Assembly: GCF_003672135.1 (NCBI RefSeq)
Contig: NC_039507.1
Location: 8,261,624 to 8,325,623 of the forward strand
DNA from: Ooceraea biroi
Taxonomy: Eukaryota; Arthropoda; Insecta; Hymenoptera; Formicidae
DNA length: 64,000 bases
Direction: 5' to 3'
Numbering within the stretch: the stretch's first letter is position 1; every line of letters starts with the position of its first letter. Under the pieces are notes generated by a model. It ran no database searches. It worked only from the letters and a program-made list of their open reading frames with translations, and was not told the origin of the DNA. Positions 35,601 through 47,818 of the stretch are shown here, in pieces. A program made the translations under genes and the position numbers.

Positions 35601-38468
35601 ATATCACCGAACGTTTCGAAATTCGCCGTATCGATATCGATCGTTGCCATACAGACGATAATAACGAAGCCATATTCGTAATTATGTTGCATTCATACAG
35701 GAAGCTTAATACACTTGCATAGTTCGGCGATTTACTGGCCACTAATTGGATAATGGAGGTATGAATTCTATTCTTGGGAATACCGGATTGAAATTGCAGC
35801 ATTTGCGCACATTGGCGCAAACGGGACTTGATTCTGTCGTAATTTAACGTTATCCTTTTCCCTCATTAACAATTACACAATTTGCGTTGTACATTTTAAA
35901 TAGCCAATGTAATCGCATCGAGGATTACTTTTCGAAACTGTTAGACGATGATCAGACGTACGCACGGAGATCACCGATCTGTAGCGATTTTGCGAGCGTT
36001 ATCAAGCTTATTGGCCACGCGAATTTCCAAACTGTGGCACTGCATTAAAGCAAGTTAACGTGCGCTCTAATTTAACGGCAACGTATTGGAATTCACTTCT
36101 CTCTACACGTTGCACATCATTATTAATATGCTGTTTACAGCAGCAGTAGAATCCGCTGTGGAGAGTGCACAATAGCACGTTGTACTTGCGCTTCTTGTGA
36201 TCTATCAATTAGGTAATGAACGTAGAACCCATTGTGAAAATTGCTGCCGCTAACGTGGACAGATTTGATCGATCTATTAATAAATACCCGCGGCGCTGAA
36301 ATTTCTCGCATGTGCATATGAAATGTCATCGAATCGCGAAAGCTTCTCCGCGATTAGAACGGTTTACCATCCGCGATTGTGTCTGATTGCTCGGTTATTA
36401 AAAGTAAACGAAACGTCGTTCCTGAAAGCGACGCATCCAGTCGATTCCGATTGAATTAGAGATTAACGAGAAACTGTAATGTCATATTATCGATATTTAC
36501 AATAAATAAACGTGAAGAAGGAATATTGCGGACCGTGCGGATTGTTAACGACAGCGCATAAAAGTTACAAATATGCATTTTGCGGAAAAATAAAATTAAG
36601 CTACACACGACTATGTAGAAAAATGTAGAAAAATGTATATTTATTTATATGTACAAATTCTCGTATTTCATACATAAGGCGTTACACGAATTATTGTATC
36701 GTATTTCGAGGCTGGAACATAAAACTCCACGGCACGTCTGGCGATACAAGGGCGCCGAGCGTTAATTAACTAACTTTCCGCGAATATGTAGCTGCGAATA
36801 TGCTTGCTCCTCCATCGTGTTTGACCCCGCGCTTTTATCGCGATCGGCATTTACCTCGCTTATTAGTTCGCGGAGTCACGTTTGACTTGGAGAACCGTGC
36901 GCGATCGCCGAAAGAGTAACATAAACGCTTATATAACTCCATTCGATTGGCGATGCGAGCGTTGCATCGGCCGTTTCCCCACAATGCGCTCGTAATTTTC
37001 GCGCAAATATAATAGCGAAGTATCGGTCGCGCTGCGCCCGCTAACTAGCGCTATTCACGCGCCGTGAGTAAACTTCGATTTCGCGTTTTCCCTCGCGAAT
37101 TTATTTCATTGCGGCCGCCGGTATACAGTCGATGGCTGAAAACCGTTCGTTTTCGATCACCGCGACGAATCCGCCCTACGAGTTACCTTTTTAATCCTGC
37201 ACGAAGGGTACCGCACTGAGCTTTGAAGTAACACGCACGGCTTGCTAGGAAAATCTTCCGGCGTTATACGTCGCGTTAAGTGTGCTTCGGTCCGCACGTA
37301 TACACGTAGCAGAACTAATTAAATGTGTCAAAGGATAAATGCTGCGGGCGCATCTCTCCCTCCCCCTCCTTCTCCCTCTCTTTTGTTTCCAACGAAACGT
37401 CCAAAGCGAGGCGAAAAGGAAGCGGTAAATTATCATGACCCGAGCGAATTCGATTTACGTGTTAACCGTGCTCTCTTAAGCCAGGCACGACGCATCTGGT
37501 ACCCCCATCGAAGAGAAAGAGAGAAAAAGAGGAAAAAAGGAATGTTGTCTTTGTAGTTGCTCCGTTTCTCTGACAGAGTTTGCAGTAAGCAGGTGGATGG
37601 AAACGCCTTTATTATCGGAAACTCCGACACCGCATTTCCGCATAAAAATAAGCGAGTCTCGCGAGTGTAATGGATTTTATTAATATAAATGTCATCGCTC
37701 TCTTGGGCTCGACGTCCCGTGGAGAACACTCGAGGACCTCGGAAGGAACAATCGATACCAATCTCCCTTAAAATCCCAGCGGCGGAATATACGATAATAG
37801 TCCTCAGAAATAAAGATCTAATAGAAGATTTCATTATAGAAACCAATATGAAGTATTAGCGATAATTGAGAGATGCGTCGTTGAATCTCGCTTTTTCTCT
37901 CTCGAGAAAATTGTTATCACGCTCGATAAAAGTCAAGCGCGTTTTCCATCCATATTTTATATTCGCGAGAGAGATTAACATGCAGCGAATGCTGTTGTTA
38001 CGCGGTTGGCATCACAACATCAAGCGTGACAATCGATTTCGTCCCACGTACACGCGGTTTCGCGCTCTCGTAACTCGTCCGCTTACGCGTACGTTCTCCA
38101 CTAAATAATTAACAACTTGTTATTGATTAATTAAACTTTTCAGCGGAATTCACGCGCGTACACACAATCTAACGTCAACCATGCGTTGAATCGCGTTTCG
38201 ATCTGCTTGATACATATGCGCGCAGGAAGTTTTTTTGTACTTTTATGTTAATAAACTTTACTGCTATTCGACGGAGCCTCGTGGAACAGAGAAAATACGA
38301 GTGAAGTAAACTGTTAAATACAAATGGAATCCAATTTGGCGATTGTATTAGTTTTAGAATTTTGAGGAAAAGTCCATTAACAAGAACGCCCAGCGAACAA
38401 TAGTGAACATCAGTGGTTTCCTGTAAACTCGGATGAATTAAATGTAGTGCGCGAGAGGAAACAAAGAA

Positions 38469-38484
38469 AGAGAGAGAGAGAGGA
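38469..38484. repeat. (AG)n microsatellite
   Basis: A short AG run within a 60-base purine-rich stretch. Confidence 0.8.
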
Positions 38485-38979
38485 GTGAAAAAGAGAGAAC
38501 AGGAGGAGGACGGAAGAAATAGAGAAACGGGATTTGAAGCTCGGAAATATTCGCGATATCCGCTTTACACGGTTCAGCTTCGGGCTATCCGTAAGCTTTG
38601 TAGGTCGTAACGGAGTTCTCGAACTGTTTCCAATATTTTTTTGCCAATTTACTTGTGAATTTCACTGATTCAACGTCACACGGTTTGCAAACAGCAACGC
38701 ATTATTTCTAGAATTTCATCTGTATGATAGAAGAATAAGGTGATGTATGCCAAGCGAAGAGATGAGATGCGAATTCAACGCGGCGTATGAGAGAGATATG
38801 TGTATCGATTACAACAATAACATATCGATAATCGTTAACTGACAGTTCACCTATTTCACGCAACGTTTCATGATGGCGGACAATGATAAATTCAATATTC
38901 GTAATGATCGACATTTCCTGCCGCCGAAAGTGAATTATGGAATTGCACGCGGCGGTGTCCTTTATGCATTAGACTATAT

Positions 38980-39957
38980 AGATTACACAGGTCTGCATGA
39001 TTTTGCGTTTTGGATTACAAAGGTCATTTCTTACGTAATTTTGTCTGCTGAATACGAATCCGGCCTTACAATTTCTCTATCACGTCAGGTTTTCGAGATA
39101 ATTAGGTTTAAATAGCCAAAAAATGCCGATTTTGACTATATTCAACCGATTATTGCTAATAAAGTAATTTTATTTCAAGAAATTCGCAAAAGGTATCTTA
39201 ATGTACAATTCTTCCCCTTTAAAAACATATAAGATTTTTTATTTTACGATTATTTTTGACGGAGATACTGAAGTTTATTGATATTGAAGTATATGAGACT
39301 CATAGACATTATATGTGACAGTCTATTTCTGTAGCATATATTATTATGAAAAATTAAAACCAATAAAATGAAAGAAAATATAGTACTTTATAGTACACAG
39401 TGAGAAAAAAATGAAAGCACAAAGATAGGATTCTTTAGAAGCTATTTTTATAATACTATATACATATACCAATTAAACATCATTGTTCACATGGTGAAAA
39501 TTTTCTAGTAAATTTTACTGTAATTTTTTAAATCAAACTTCCAATGTTTTTACGTTGAATTTGCGGATAATAAGAATTTCAGTATGTCCCTCAGTTAAAA
39601 GAAAATGACAGTAAAATGTCCAAGAAAATTGTACTTAAATTTATATTTTTTAAATTTGCATATCTCTGTTAAAAGTAATCGTAAAATAAAAAATCTTATA
39701 TGATTTTGAAGGGGAAGAGTTGTACATTAAGATACCGTTTGCGAATTTCTTGAAATAAAATTACTTTGTTAGCAATAATCGATTGAATATAGTCAAAATC
39801 GGCATTTTTGGCTATTTAAACCTAATTATCTCGAAAACCTGACGTGATAGAGAAATTCTAAGGTCGGATTCGTATTCAGCGGACAAAATTACGTAGGAAA
39901 TAGCCTTTCAATTCCAAAACGCATAAAGTTTTTGAAATTTTGCAGACCTGTGTTATT
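38980..39957. mobile_element. Long inverted-repeat (foldback-like) element
   Basis: The left arm (38980-39267) and right arm (39661-39957) are inverted copies around a 393-bp AT-rich centre. The inner 180 bp are the most similar: for example the stretch with ATTCAACCGATTATTGCTAA on the left reads back almost unchanged on the right. The outer 100 bp have more differences and small gaps. Reading inward, the outer parts of both arms translate to related peptides (VLYALDYIDYTGLHDF on the left, VLIATDINNTGLQNF on the right), so the arms may be remnants of a coding element. Clear target duplications are not visible, so the exact borders are uncertain. Confidence 0.7.
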
Positions 39958-41961
39958 GATATCGGTAGCTATTAGTACTTCAGAAATTCCAGCTTTTACG
40001 GTGGGTCGTTGAGCGAGTAGTGGTCCTCTTAAGTTACTTCCGGCGAAGGTGAAGAGCTCACCGATCCCATTCACCGTTCCATTTAACGATCTCACTTTCG
40101 ATTCGCTAACAGCTGGCGAAGATGGACGTTGTTAACGTTATCACTGCGTATCCCCGTTTGCTTTATAATTCGGTTCGCTGGTTGAGAAAAGAATTGACCT
40201 AATGTGTATCCTGGTTTTCTTTCCCTCTTTTTCTCCCTCCCTCAGCGAGGCGAGAAAGTTCAATAAATCTGACAAAACGGTTTCTTTAAACGCGCTTAAT
40301 CCAGTACTCACCTAAATCAAAACGTAAATCACGATTGTCCTCGTGGGCCGTGTTCCGTTGTCGAGAGAATGAGAGATAAGATGGACCATGCATTTGAGAT
40401 TATTTGAAGTTTCGAAGAAACTTCACTTTTTGAAGAAGTGGTCCCACGACGCACGCTATTAAATGATTATACGAACGTAAATGCGTAGGGCATTTTTGCA
40501 TATCCCGTGCAAAGCAGAACAAGGTAAAGCAAAGTACTAACAGTGCACGCGCATTATCGTTACATACACAGTTTCGTAACAATGCTTTAAGTTCTGAGAG
40601 ATATTTGTTTAATCTTGATTTTATTATATGCATATTGCATAGTTGAAGATTATATTACTTATTTTTAAATAATATTTATGTAGTATAGTATATTTAATGC
40701 AAATATTTCTTAATACTACACATCAATTAAATATCAGAATTCATAGTACCTTCACTGCAAAGTTAAGTATGTTATGTAATTATGTGTTATATAATTTGAA
40801 AGTAATACGTTCATTTGTGTTAAGTCCGTAAGTATTTAAACACGTAATAAATCGAGTAGGAATGCAAAAACACATGTAGAAATAAAGAACGCTTTTACGT
40901 TTGCCTTTTCTTAAATTTGTCTAGTGAAAAATTATGGAAATTTTAAGCTTTAAATTCACGCAACTCTTATATGTTCAGGGAATTTTCTATTTTAGGCTAA
41001 CACTTAAAAATATTATATAACAGATATATCGCATGCTTGTACATAATGTTCTCAACGTAAGAGGTTTTTAAAGACTGATACTTCTTAATACATGACATTA
41101 CTGCGTCAAGGATGAAAACGACTCTCTGTGATAGTCGCTTTAAAGAACAAACCAGGGATGGGCGCCGTGAATTTTCTAGCGTCATGTATCCGATGATGTA
41201 ATCGACCCAGCCTTCACTCCAGACTCCGTTGGCGTCGGGGCGCTCTTTTAGGCGCCACGATGGCTACCCCGAGGTTATACGACCTCGGGGGAGGTCGATA
41301 TCTCGCATTTCGCAACGTTTCTCAAAATTTTGTATTATCAATGAATGAAAGACATATGTTTTTGAAAAGATCGTATAAAAAATTAATATAATTAACTAAT
41401 AATCACAAATGCATGATAATTAATCGATATCTTAATCGCTGATCTACATTAAATAATATGTTTTTATGAAAAATAATAATAACTTGTAGCATGGTTTGCA
41501 ATTATTTATTAAATTTATTATTTATTAAATTTATTAAATTGCAATTATTTATTACAGAGTATTAACATCAAAAGTGATGAGAATTTTTAATAGAATCAAA
41601 ACCATTGTATGTATTAACAATGAAAATAATAATACCCACGTGTTACTGTTCACGTATCATGATTCAATAGTTTTACCACTTTGCACATGTTTTGCACATA
41701 TCGAAAAATGTACGGAACGTATCGAAAGTCATGTTAGAACCGAAAAAGAAGCTCCATTTGAAAAACTGAATCGAAAATGTAAAGTAGAATTTCGCTATAT
41801 CAGGTTTTATTTTCGAAAACATTGGATTTAATAAGTTGCGGAGTACACATATACTTACTTAATTTTCGACAAAATCTCGGGACAACTGTCAAATATTATA
41901 TTATATTACACGATAATAAATTGCATACGTATTATATATCGAGTTCATGGATTTCTGGAAT
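39958..41961. other. Non-coding stretch before mariner B2
   Basis: No intact gene is visible. The minus-strand frame at 39889-40095 runs out of the inverted-repeat arm and may be a degraded coding remnant. A GC hairpin sits at 41267-41290 inside a short GC-rich patch (41190-41310) within AT-rich DNA. Around 41498-41556 GCAATTATTTATTA occurs twice with TTATTAAAT-type repeats between. Confidence 0.55.
41267..41290. repeat. GC-rich hairpin in AT-rich context
   Basis: CCCCGAGGT (41267-41275) pairs perfectly with ACCTCGGGG (41282-41290) across a 6-base loop. The surrounding GC-rich patch with GGCGC/GCGCC motifs stands out and could be a fragment of a transposable element, but no family is recognised. 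Confidence 0.75.
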
Positions 41962-41963
41962 TA

Positions 41964-43249
41964 TTGGGTCATTAAGTATGAAACTTTACAAATGTAAAAG
42001 CGCCATCTTTAACATTTGCTATCTCAAATTTGGCGCCAGACGTCACTATCAGGTTAGGTTAGTGTGATAGATGTATGTTCGCTCTTCAAATGTCATATTT
42101 GTTTGTTCAAATATCTTCATTAGTTTTATTGGTGGATTCTTTTTTATAGAACTATGGAAAAGTCCAAAATTCGCGTGATTTATGAATATGAGTTCCGCCG
42201 TGGAACCACAGTGTCGGAGACAGCTCGTAATATCAACGCTGTATTTGGTGAAGGCTCAACTACTAAAGCAACGGTGGGCAATTGGTTCAAAAACTTCAGA
42301 GATGGAGATTTCAGCCTCGCTAATGAGCCACGTGGAAGACCAAAGACGAAGGTGGATAATGATCACTTGAGAGCCGTAGTAGAGTCCGATCCATCTCAAA
42401 GTACACGTGAATTGGCATCGATATTCAATGTTTCCATACCCACCATATTGGTTCATTTAGCTGCAATCGGTAAGATAAAGAAGTTGGACAAATGGGTCCC
42501 GCACGAATTGACCGATGCGCAGCAGGCGCAACGTCTAGAGGCTTCCCTTTCTTTGCTTTCCCGTCACAAAAATGGATCTTTTTTGAATCGAATTGTGACC
42601 TGCGATGAAAAGTGGATACTCTACGATAATCGTAAACGCTCACATCAGTGGTTGAACGCTGATGAACCACCGAGACATCACGCGAAACCCAACATTACAC
42701 AGAAGAAACTTATGGTGACTGTTTGGTGGTCCAGGTCAGGTGTTATCTACTACAACTTTATGAAACCTGGTACATCGATAACGGCCGAAGTATATTGCAA
42801 GCAACTGGACGAAATGATGCAACAACTTGCTATTAAACAACCGAAATTGGTCAATCGGTCAATGCCAATGCTGTTGCATGATAATGCTCGACCGCACAGT
42901 GCACGACTGACCGTGGCAAAGCTACGGGAGTTGGAATTGGAAACTCTCCGTCATCCACCATGTTCACCAGATCTATCACCTACCGACTATCACTTCTTCC
43001 GGAATTTGGACAACTTGTTGGTGGGAAAATTCTTCAATTCTCAACAGGCAGTCGAAACAGCCTTCCGCGACTTCATCGATTCCCGTACTCCTGGCTTCTA
43101 TAGTAGAGGCATAGACCAACTACCACTAAAATGGCAAAAGTGTGTAGATAACATGGGTGCATACTTCGATTGAAAATAAATCATGTCCATGTGCCAAAAA
43201 ATGCAAAAGTTTATGTTCTATTTGTAAAGTTTCATACTAAATGACCCAA
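41964..43249 (+). mobile_element. Mariner element, family B copy 2 (intact ORF)
   Basis: 1286 bp, the same length as copy 1, with TA duplications at 41962-41963 and 43250-43251 and 30-bp terminal inverted repeats (right end has one mismatch, CATTTAG for CATTAAG). Unlike copy 1 it has an ordinary 2-bp target duplication. It is oriented opposite to copy 1, so the 9.9 kb between them lies between inverted near-identical elements. Confidence 0.97.
42154..43173 (+). CDS. Mariner transposase, 339 aa, apparently intact
   Basis: Same protein as the minus-strand copy at 30884-31903, full length with no stop or shift. Motifs: WVPHEL at 114-119, catalytic D151 (TCDEKW), D243 (LLHDNARPH) and D278 (SPDLSPTD), giving DD34D. 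Compared with copy 1 it has about eleven substitutions, among them K13E, I37T, V74A, E141G, R206G, T249S and Y270C. Y270 sits in the HPPYSPDL motif, which is strongly conserved among mariners, so the Cys here may reduce activity; copy 1 keeps Tyr. At positions 13, 74 and 206 this copy carries the residue also found in the related Hsmar1-type protein, so copy 1 looks the more changed at those sites. Activity is not established. Confidence 0.93.
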   Translation: MEKSKIRVIYEYEFRRGTTVSETARNINAVFGEGSTTKATVGNWFKNFRDGDFSLANEPRGRPKTKVDNDHLRAVVESDPSQSTRELASIFNVSIPTILVHLAAIGKIKKLDKWVPHELTDAQQAQRLEASLSLLSRHKNGSFLNRIVTCDEKWILYDNRKRSHQWLNADEPPRHHAKPNITQKKLMVTVWWSRSGVIYYNFMKPGTSITAEVYCKQLDEMMQQLAIKQPKLVNRSMPMLLHDNARPHSARLTVAKLRELELETLRHPPCSPDLSPTDYHFFRNLDNLLVGKFFNSQQAVETAFRDFIDSRTPGFYSRGIDQLPLKWQKCVDNMGAYFD

Positions 43250-43393
43250 TATATTACGCGAATGGGTTTTTGTCATTGGTTATTTCAGTAGCATCATAAC
43301 AATAATCAATTTTTACATAATACACTTTATGGTCCGATAGGATAAAAATTTAGAAATAGATTTATTTAATAAATATTATAAGTCAATATCAAG

Positions 43394-43428
43394 CGTGTGT
43401 GTGAGTGAGTGTGTGCGCGCGCGCGCGC
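43394..43428. repeat. (GT)n-(GC)7 alternating purine-pyrimidine tract
   Basis: GTGTGTGTGAGTGAGTGTGT followed by seven GC dinucleotides. Such alternation is the classic Z-DNA-prone pattern. Confidence 0.9.
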
Positions 43429-44074
43429 AAGCATCATGCATTCGACCATTCCGTTAAATGTATCGTGAGCGATGGATCACGTGGGTGGTACATGTCAATG
43501 TAACGAAACGAGCATCAGCGGACATCGCGAAAAATGCTCGTGCGCTACACGGCACGTGAATATTCGCGTTTGCATATCGCAGCGCATCTATCAAGCTATC
43601 TGCCGTACAAAAAGCGCTTTCACGCTGACGAATTGCGCCTGAGAACTTGTAAGCGATCCTCGGCTGAGACACGATACAAGAACGCTCTTGAATGTGGAGA
43701 TACGCTCTCTCGATATTGATTTACACTTATACACAATTAAATATTTACATTGCACAAAGATTTTAATAGATCAGATCTTTTATTGACGTAACATACAGAT
43801 TTGTATAGTGATATCTATTACAATGGGATCAAATAGTCTTTTTTCATCCGTTTTCACGTTTTTCTCATTTCTGTGCAACAATCTAATAACATTTCTGAAA
43901 AAGAGATGCTCTGTAGTAGTCTTTAAATAACAATAGATGCTACATTTTTGAAAGTTCTATTTTGCCTCATCTATGTATCAAAAACAATCTTATTTCGTTG
44001 TTCTTTTATCTCACGCTGCTTCAACATGAAAGAGAAATTGAATAACAAGCAACATTGATACTATTGGCGAATTC

Positions 44075-44111
44075 GATTGGATGCACTAGTGCGCACTGAG
44101 TGCATCCAATC
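44075..44111. repeat. 13-bp perfect hairpin with palindromic loop
   Basis: GATTGGATGCACT (44075-44087) and its exact complement AGTGCATCCAATC (44099-44111) flank an 11-base loop whose first ten bases are themselves a palindrome. It resembles the tip of a small inverted-repeat element, but no target duplication is apparent. Confidence 0.8.
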
Positions 44112-47100
44112 TGTTTCAAACTATACATAATTTAAATAGAGATTCTTTTTATATTATGACGCTAGTAAAAGCTCTTTATTTGACCGCAATTTATAAGATA
44201 TGAAAATAGCAACGATTGTTTCGATACGTGCATCTCGTTGTTGCTCCAACAAAAGTGACGCAGGCAAGATGCGAGCACGTTGTTCGCGTATTCATCCCGT
44301 TCGATCGGACACGTTCCTCGTGGCCGACGTGCTTTACGTCGTGGTTCATGCGGGCGATACATCGAGACAAGGTGGATGCAGGCGGGGTGGCCGCGCCAAA
44401 AGTGTACGGAGCAATAATGCCTGACAATTTGTCACCGGAACAATTTGTAATCGTTCGTCGAGCGGACTCGGTCCCTCTCTCTCGGTAAACACAACTAACT
44501 GCCGCCTTATTCAAATGAGGAGGCGCGTCTCCTCGCGCAGCGACCCCGATCCCAACGCCTCTCGTCCTGTCGCTCTTGGGAAACCGCACAAACGTTTCCC
44601 GCTTTCCCACTGTCACGATCTCGCCACGCGGCGAGTCGAAGGAATTCCGCGGTATTACATGCGGTGTGGTGCACCGCGAAAATCGTGACTCGCACCATTA
44701 ATCAAGCATGTAATTTCTGCCGACCTTTTTTCGCGCCGCGCACGTCGGTCTTACGCGCCGCCACCCCGATGCCCATCTCTCCTTGTTAATGATGTAGGTC
44801 GAAACAATTATTCGGAAATTGGCTGTGCAGCTGCTTGGGAAAAAATTGCTTAAATCTTGTTCGTGGAATTATCGCGATCTCTTTTTCGAATCAGCGAAAT
44901 GCGCTTTTTCGAAATTTTGAATGATCGAAGTATTTATTGATTGATGCAAAACTGAATAATATATTATAATAATTACTTTATTATCATATTGTACTGCGGA
45001 TCATGTCGAATTTCTTAAAGTTCACTGAACCTCGCCGAACCTTATTGGATCTCCTCCGGTTTCGAACGAGATTTCGCAAGGTCTGGCAAAGTTTGGCAAT
45101 ATACCTTACTACTTACCGATCTTTAACAAATATTCGGTCCGATTTAACAAAGGCAAGATACACTGCGGTCCAGCGAATGCAAGCAACATCAGAGTAAGTT
45201 TAGTAAAGCTCGACGAACTACATATATCGTTATTTATAATTGTCACGGTTATATCGTATTTATTATTATATCGTTATCGATGCTTTGATCGATAGAAATG
45301 AAAGCAGATTTATGCGTGGATGTTGCATTGGTCATGGATTACCTGCTAATCCGACAATATTATTTTATCATCCTGTGATGCGATTTGAGGTCAGCTCGCA
45401 ATGCTAATGGGCAAACGCGACTTTATCGGGAAAACCCATTCATCACTATAAGCCGTCGATATAAATGAATGCCGATATTGAATTCCATTATCTTTTGTAT
45501 TTCGTCACGCATGTTCAAGTAACGCATGTGGTTCACGAGCACGTAGAAAACTCAGTAACCAAAATTAATATTTAAACTCGATCGCAATTAAGTTTATTAT
45601 ATCGTCCCCACATCTCTCGATTTAAAGATTAGATTTGATTGAAAATTAGGCTCGATTAGGAAGAAAGAAAAAAGAAACTACGACCTGCTACGACCAGATA
45701 TCAGTGAGCAAAATAACGAAGAATATTTATTTCGCCATGGTATTTTCTCTTGTGTGTACACCTCAACGCAACCGTTTTGCGGCAATCACGGTGCGCGTTC
45801 GTCATAGAGACGAGGTCTCGTTCGCGACGACGCGACGCTTCTATTCTGGAGGGCCATAGACATTCTCGTGCTTGGTGCGCGGGACAGCGTGGAGTTGGAT
45901 GTGCTGTATAATCGCGACGTTAAGATTCCTGGCCGTTTGTCTTGGACACGATTGCTCAGCACCCCCACGAGTTTATCGAAGGACAAGTCGCGCACGCAGC
46001 GCTGCCGTACATACATAACTCTGTCTGCCTGGAGTCTGGCGCCGGAGCGTCTCCTCTCTTAAAGGATTGCTCTACTACTAGAGAGGCAGGATGAGAAAAT
46101 GGTATGAACGAATGTCGCGGTGGTATGCATTTCCCGTGTCTCAGTCACGAAAGCAGAGGAAAACAATTACGCTCCGCTCGTACGAGGATGTTGAACAAAG
46201 CGAAGTGGAAGTTCGATGATGTTCCTGGATTATAGAGATGAGGATCGAGAATGTTACAGCGTCTCCGCGAAACTGCGCTTGTGGACTGGGGAAAAAACGC
46301 AGCAGCATCAACGAAACTTTTGGCTTGGTCGAAATCTTTTTTAAGCAGACGTTACGTTATGCGGATGAATGTAATTATGTTGTAATTAGCATTAGTATTA
46401 TAATTACTATAATGATATAATTACTGTGAATAATAAGAAATGGTTGATTAATTATCGCAATAAATTATCGCAAATAGTCAATATACGATTTATCATAGCG
46501 TCACTGAGCGATTTCATTGAACGATACGAAATAACATTCGTAGAAGCAATAATGACCGCCGATTTTGCCGATTCAATCGTTTTCGTATCTGTACGAATTG
46601 AATCTCAATCAACTTGATAAACTCGTTCTCTTTTACGATTGTTTAAATCGCGAAAGCGAAGTGGAATACAGGATGAAATTCTGCATTGATTAGACGATCA
46701 AAGTCCGTGTATCGACAGATAAAACACGGCTTTATACAGCGTGTGCATGACTTAAGGGTACTCTTGTAAGGATGCGCGTCATTAGAGGCAGCAAAGCGAT
46801 GTAATAATGAATATTACATAACGGTACAGATCGATCGCGTAGTGCTGATAATGAATCGGCGCCCGATAATGCGTTATCGGTCGACTTATTACAATTCTCT
46901 TTCGCTCCTCCTTGCTAGTAGGTACGACGACGTCGAGCGAGACTCTCAGGGCGGTCTCGTAATTCAAGCACGTAGAAACGGGCTAGATTCCCTCCGTACG
47001 TGCTTTTTAAGTTGCATCGCAGTAAAAGTAGCGACGTGCCGAGAGCGACGTCGGTGCTTTCCGCCCTGCGCGTGAAAACACGAACTTTCTCTTACGAGAA

Positions 47101-47818
47101 CGCAATGCATTTGCAGAATTGATTGTTCCTCTCGCAGCCCCTTTGAAGCCCCCCCGCCGCCATCTCAATTGTGCGCGATGGTCTTGTAACCCGTTTATTT
47201 ATTTGTTCGTCCGTAAATACTGTAATGTGGCATAATAAATGATCCGAGCAGTAAGTCGAACAGTTTTGAGATAATGCATATGTGCATTTCTCATGTATCA
47301 TGTATAAAACAATTGTATAATTTAACGTTAATGGTTCGAATAGCTGTTCGCCTGTGTGATATCGCGAAAATATGCCGATTGTGTGTTTATTCATACGCAG
47401 CGATACGTACTTGTTGCATATGGAAAGGGTTGCTCGCCGGAATTAAAATAAACACCAATAAGGCTGGAAAACGCGTAAACAATCGGCGATCCTCATGCAG
47501 TTCTGTCACATTTTGTTCCGGTGGTTATCGATAATAATAAATAATAATGATTCATCGCGCGCGTAAATCGCGTGTACAATGCTGTTGCAGTTTGTCCCAC
47601 ATTCCGGCGCGCGCGCTTGTCACGTGTGAATCCGATGTTTCGGGCTTCCGCGTCGATCGATTTCTCGATTAGTCAATGATGACTTTCAATTAAGCGACCG
47701 GACAAAGGTTTCGTCCGCGGCCGGTATGACACGTGTCAGCGCATTAATGATTCATCGATCGTTCCCGGTGCGCTGCGTCGTCGACAGGGCCAGCTCTGCT
47801 CTTAGCAGACGTCGTCTT

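Larger units (their letters stand above)
32193..38979. other. Non-coding stretch, no supportable gene
   Basis: No recognisable gene. It contains a (GTTC)n run at 32669-32691, AT-rich sequence at 33850-34660 and CpG-rich sequence at 36760-37200. A short near-repeat of TGTAGAAAAA lies near 36614, and an AG-rich tract near 38469. Frames such as 37433-37846 on the minus strand (137 codons) have no domain and are taken as chance. Confidence 0.55.
43252..47818. other. Non-coding stretch, no supportable gene
   Basis: It contains a GT/GC alternating tract at 43394-43428, a 13-bp perfect hairpin at 44075-44111, GC-rich sequence at 44240-44780 and AT-rich parts elsewhere. Overlapping open frames on both strands at 44191-44616 lie in the GC-rich part and show no domain. 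No transposon ends are recognised. Confidence 0.55.

Noticed and set aside
42256..42670. Minus-strand frames over mariner B2 (and the plus-strand frame at 31601-31801 in B1)
   Set aside because: Antisense shadows of the intact transposase gene.
44191..44616. Overlapping frames on both strands, up to 141 codons
   Set aside because: GC-rich chance frames with no motif.
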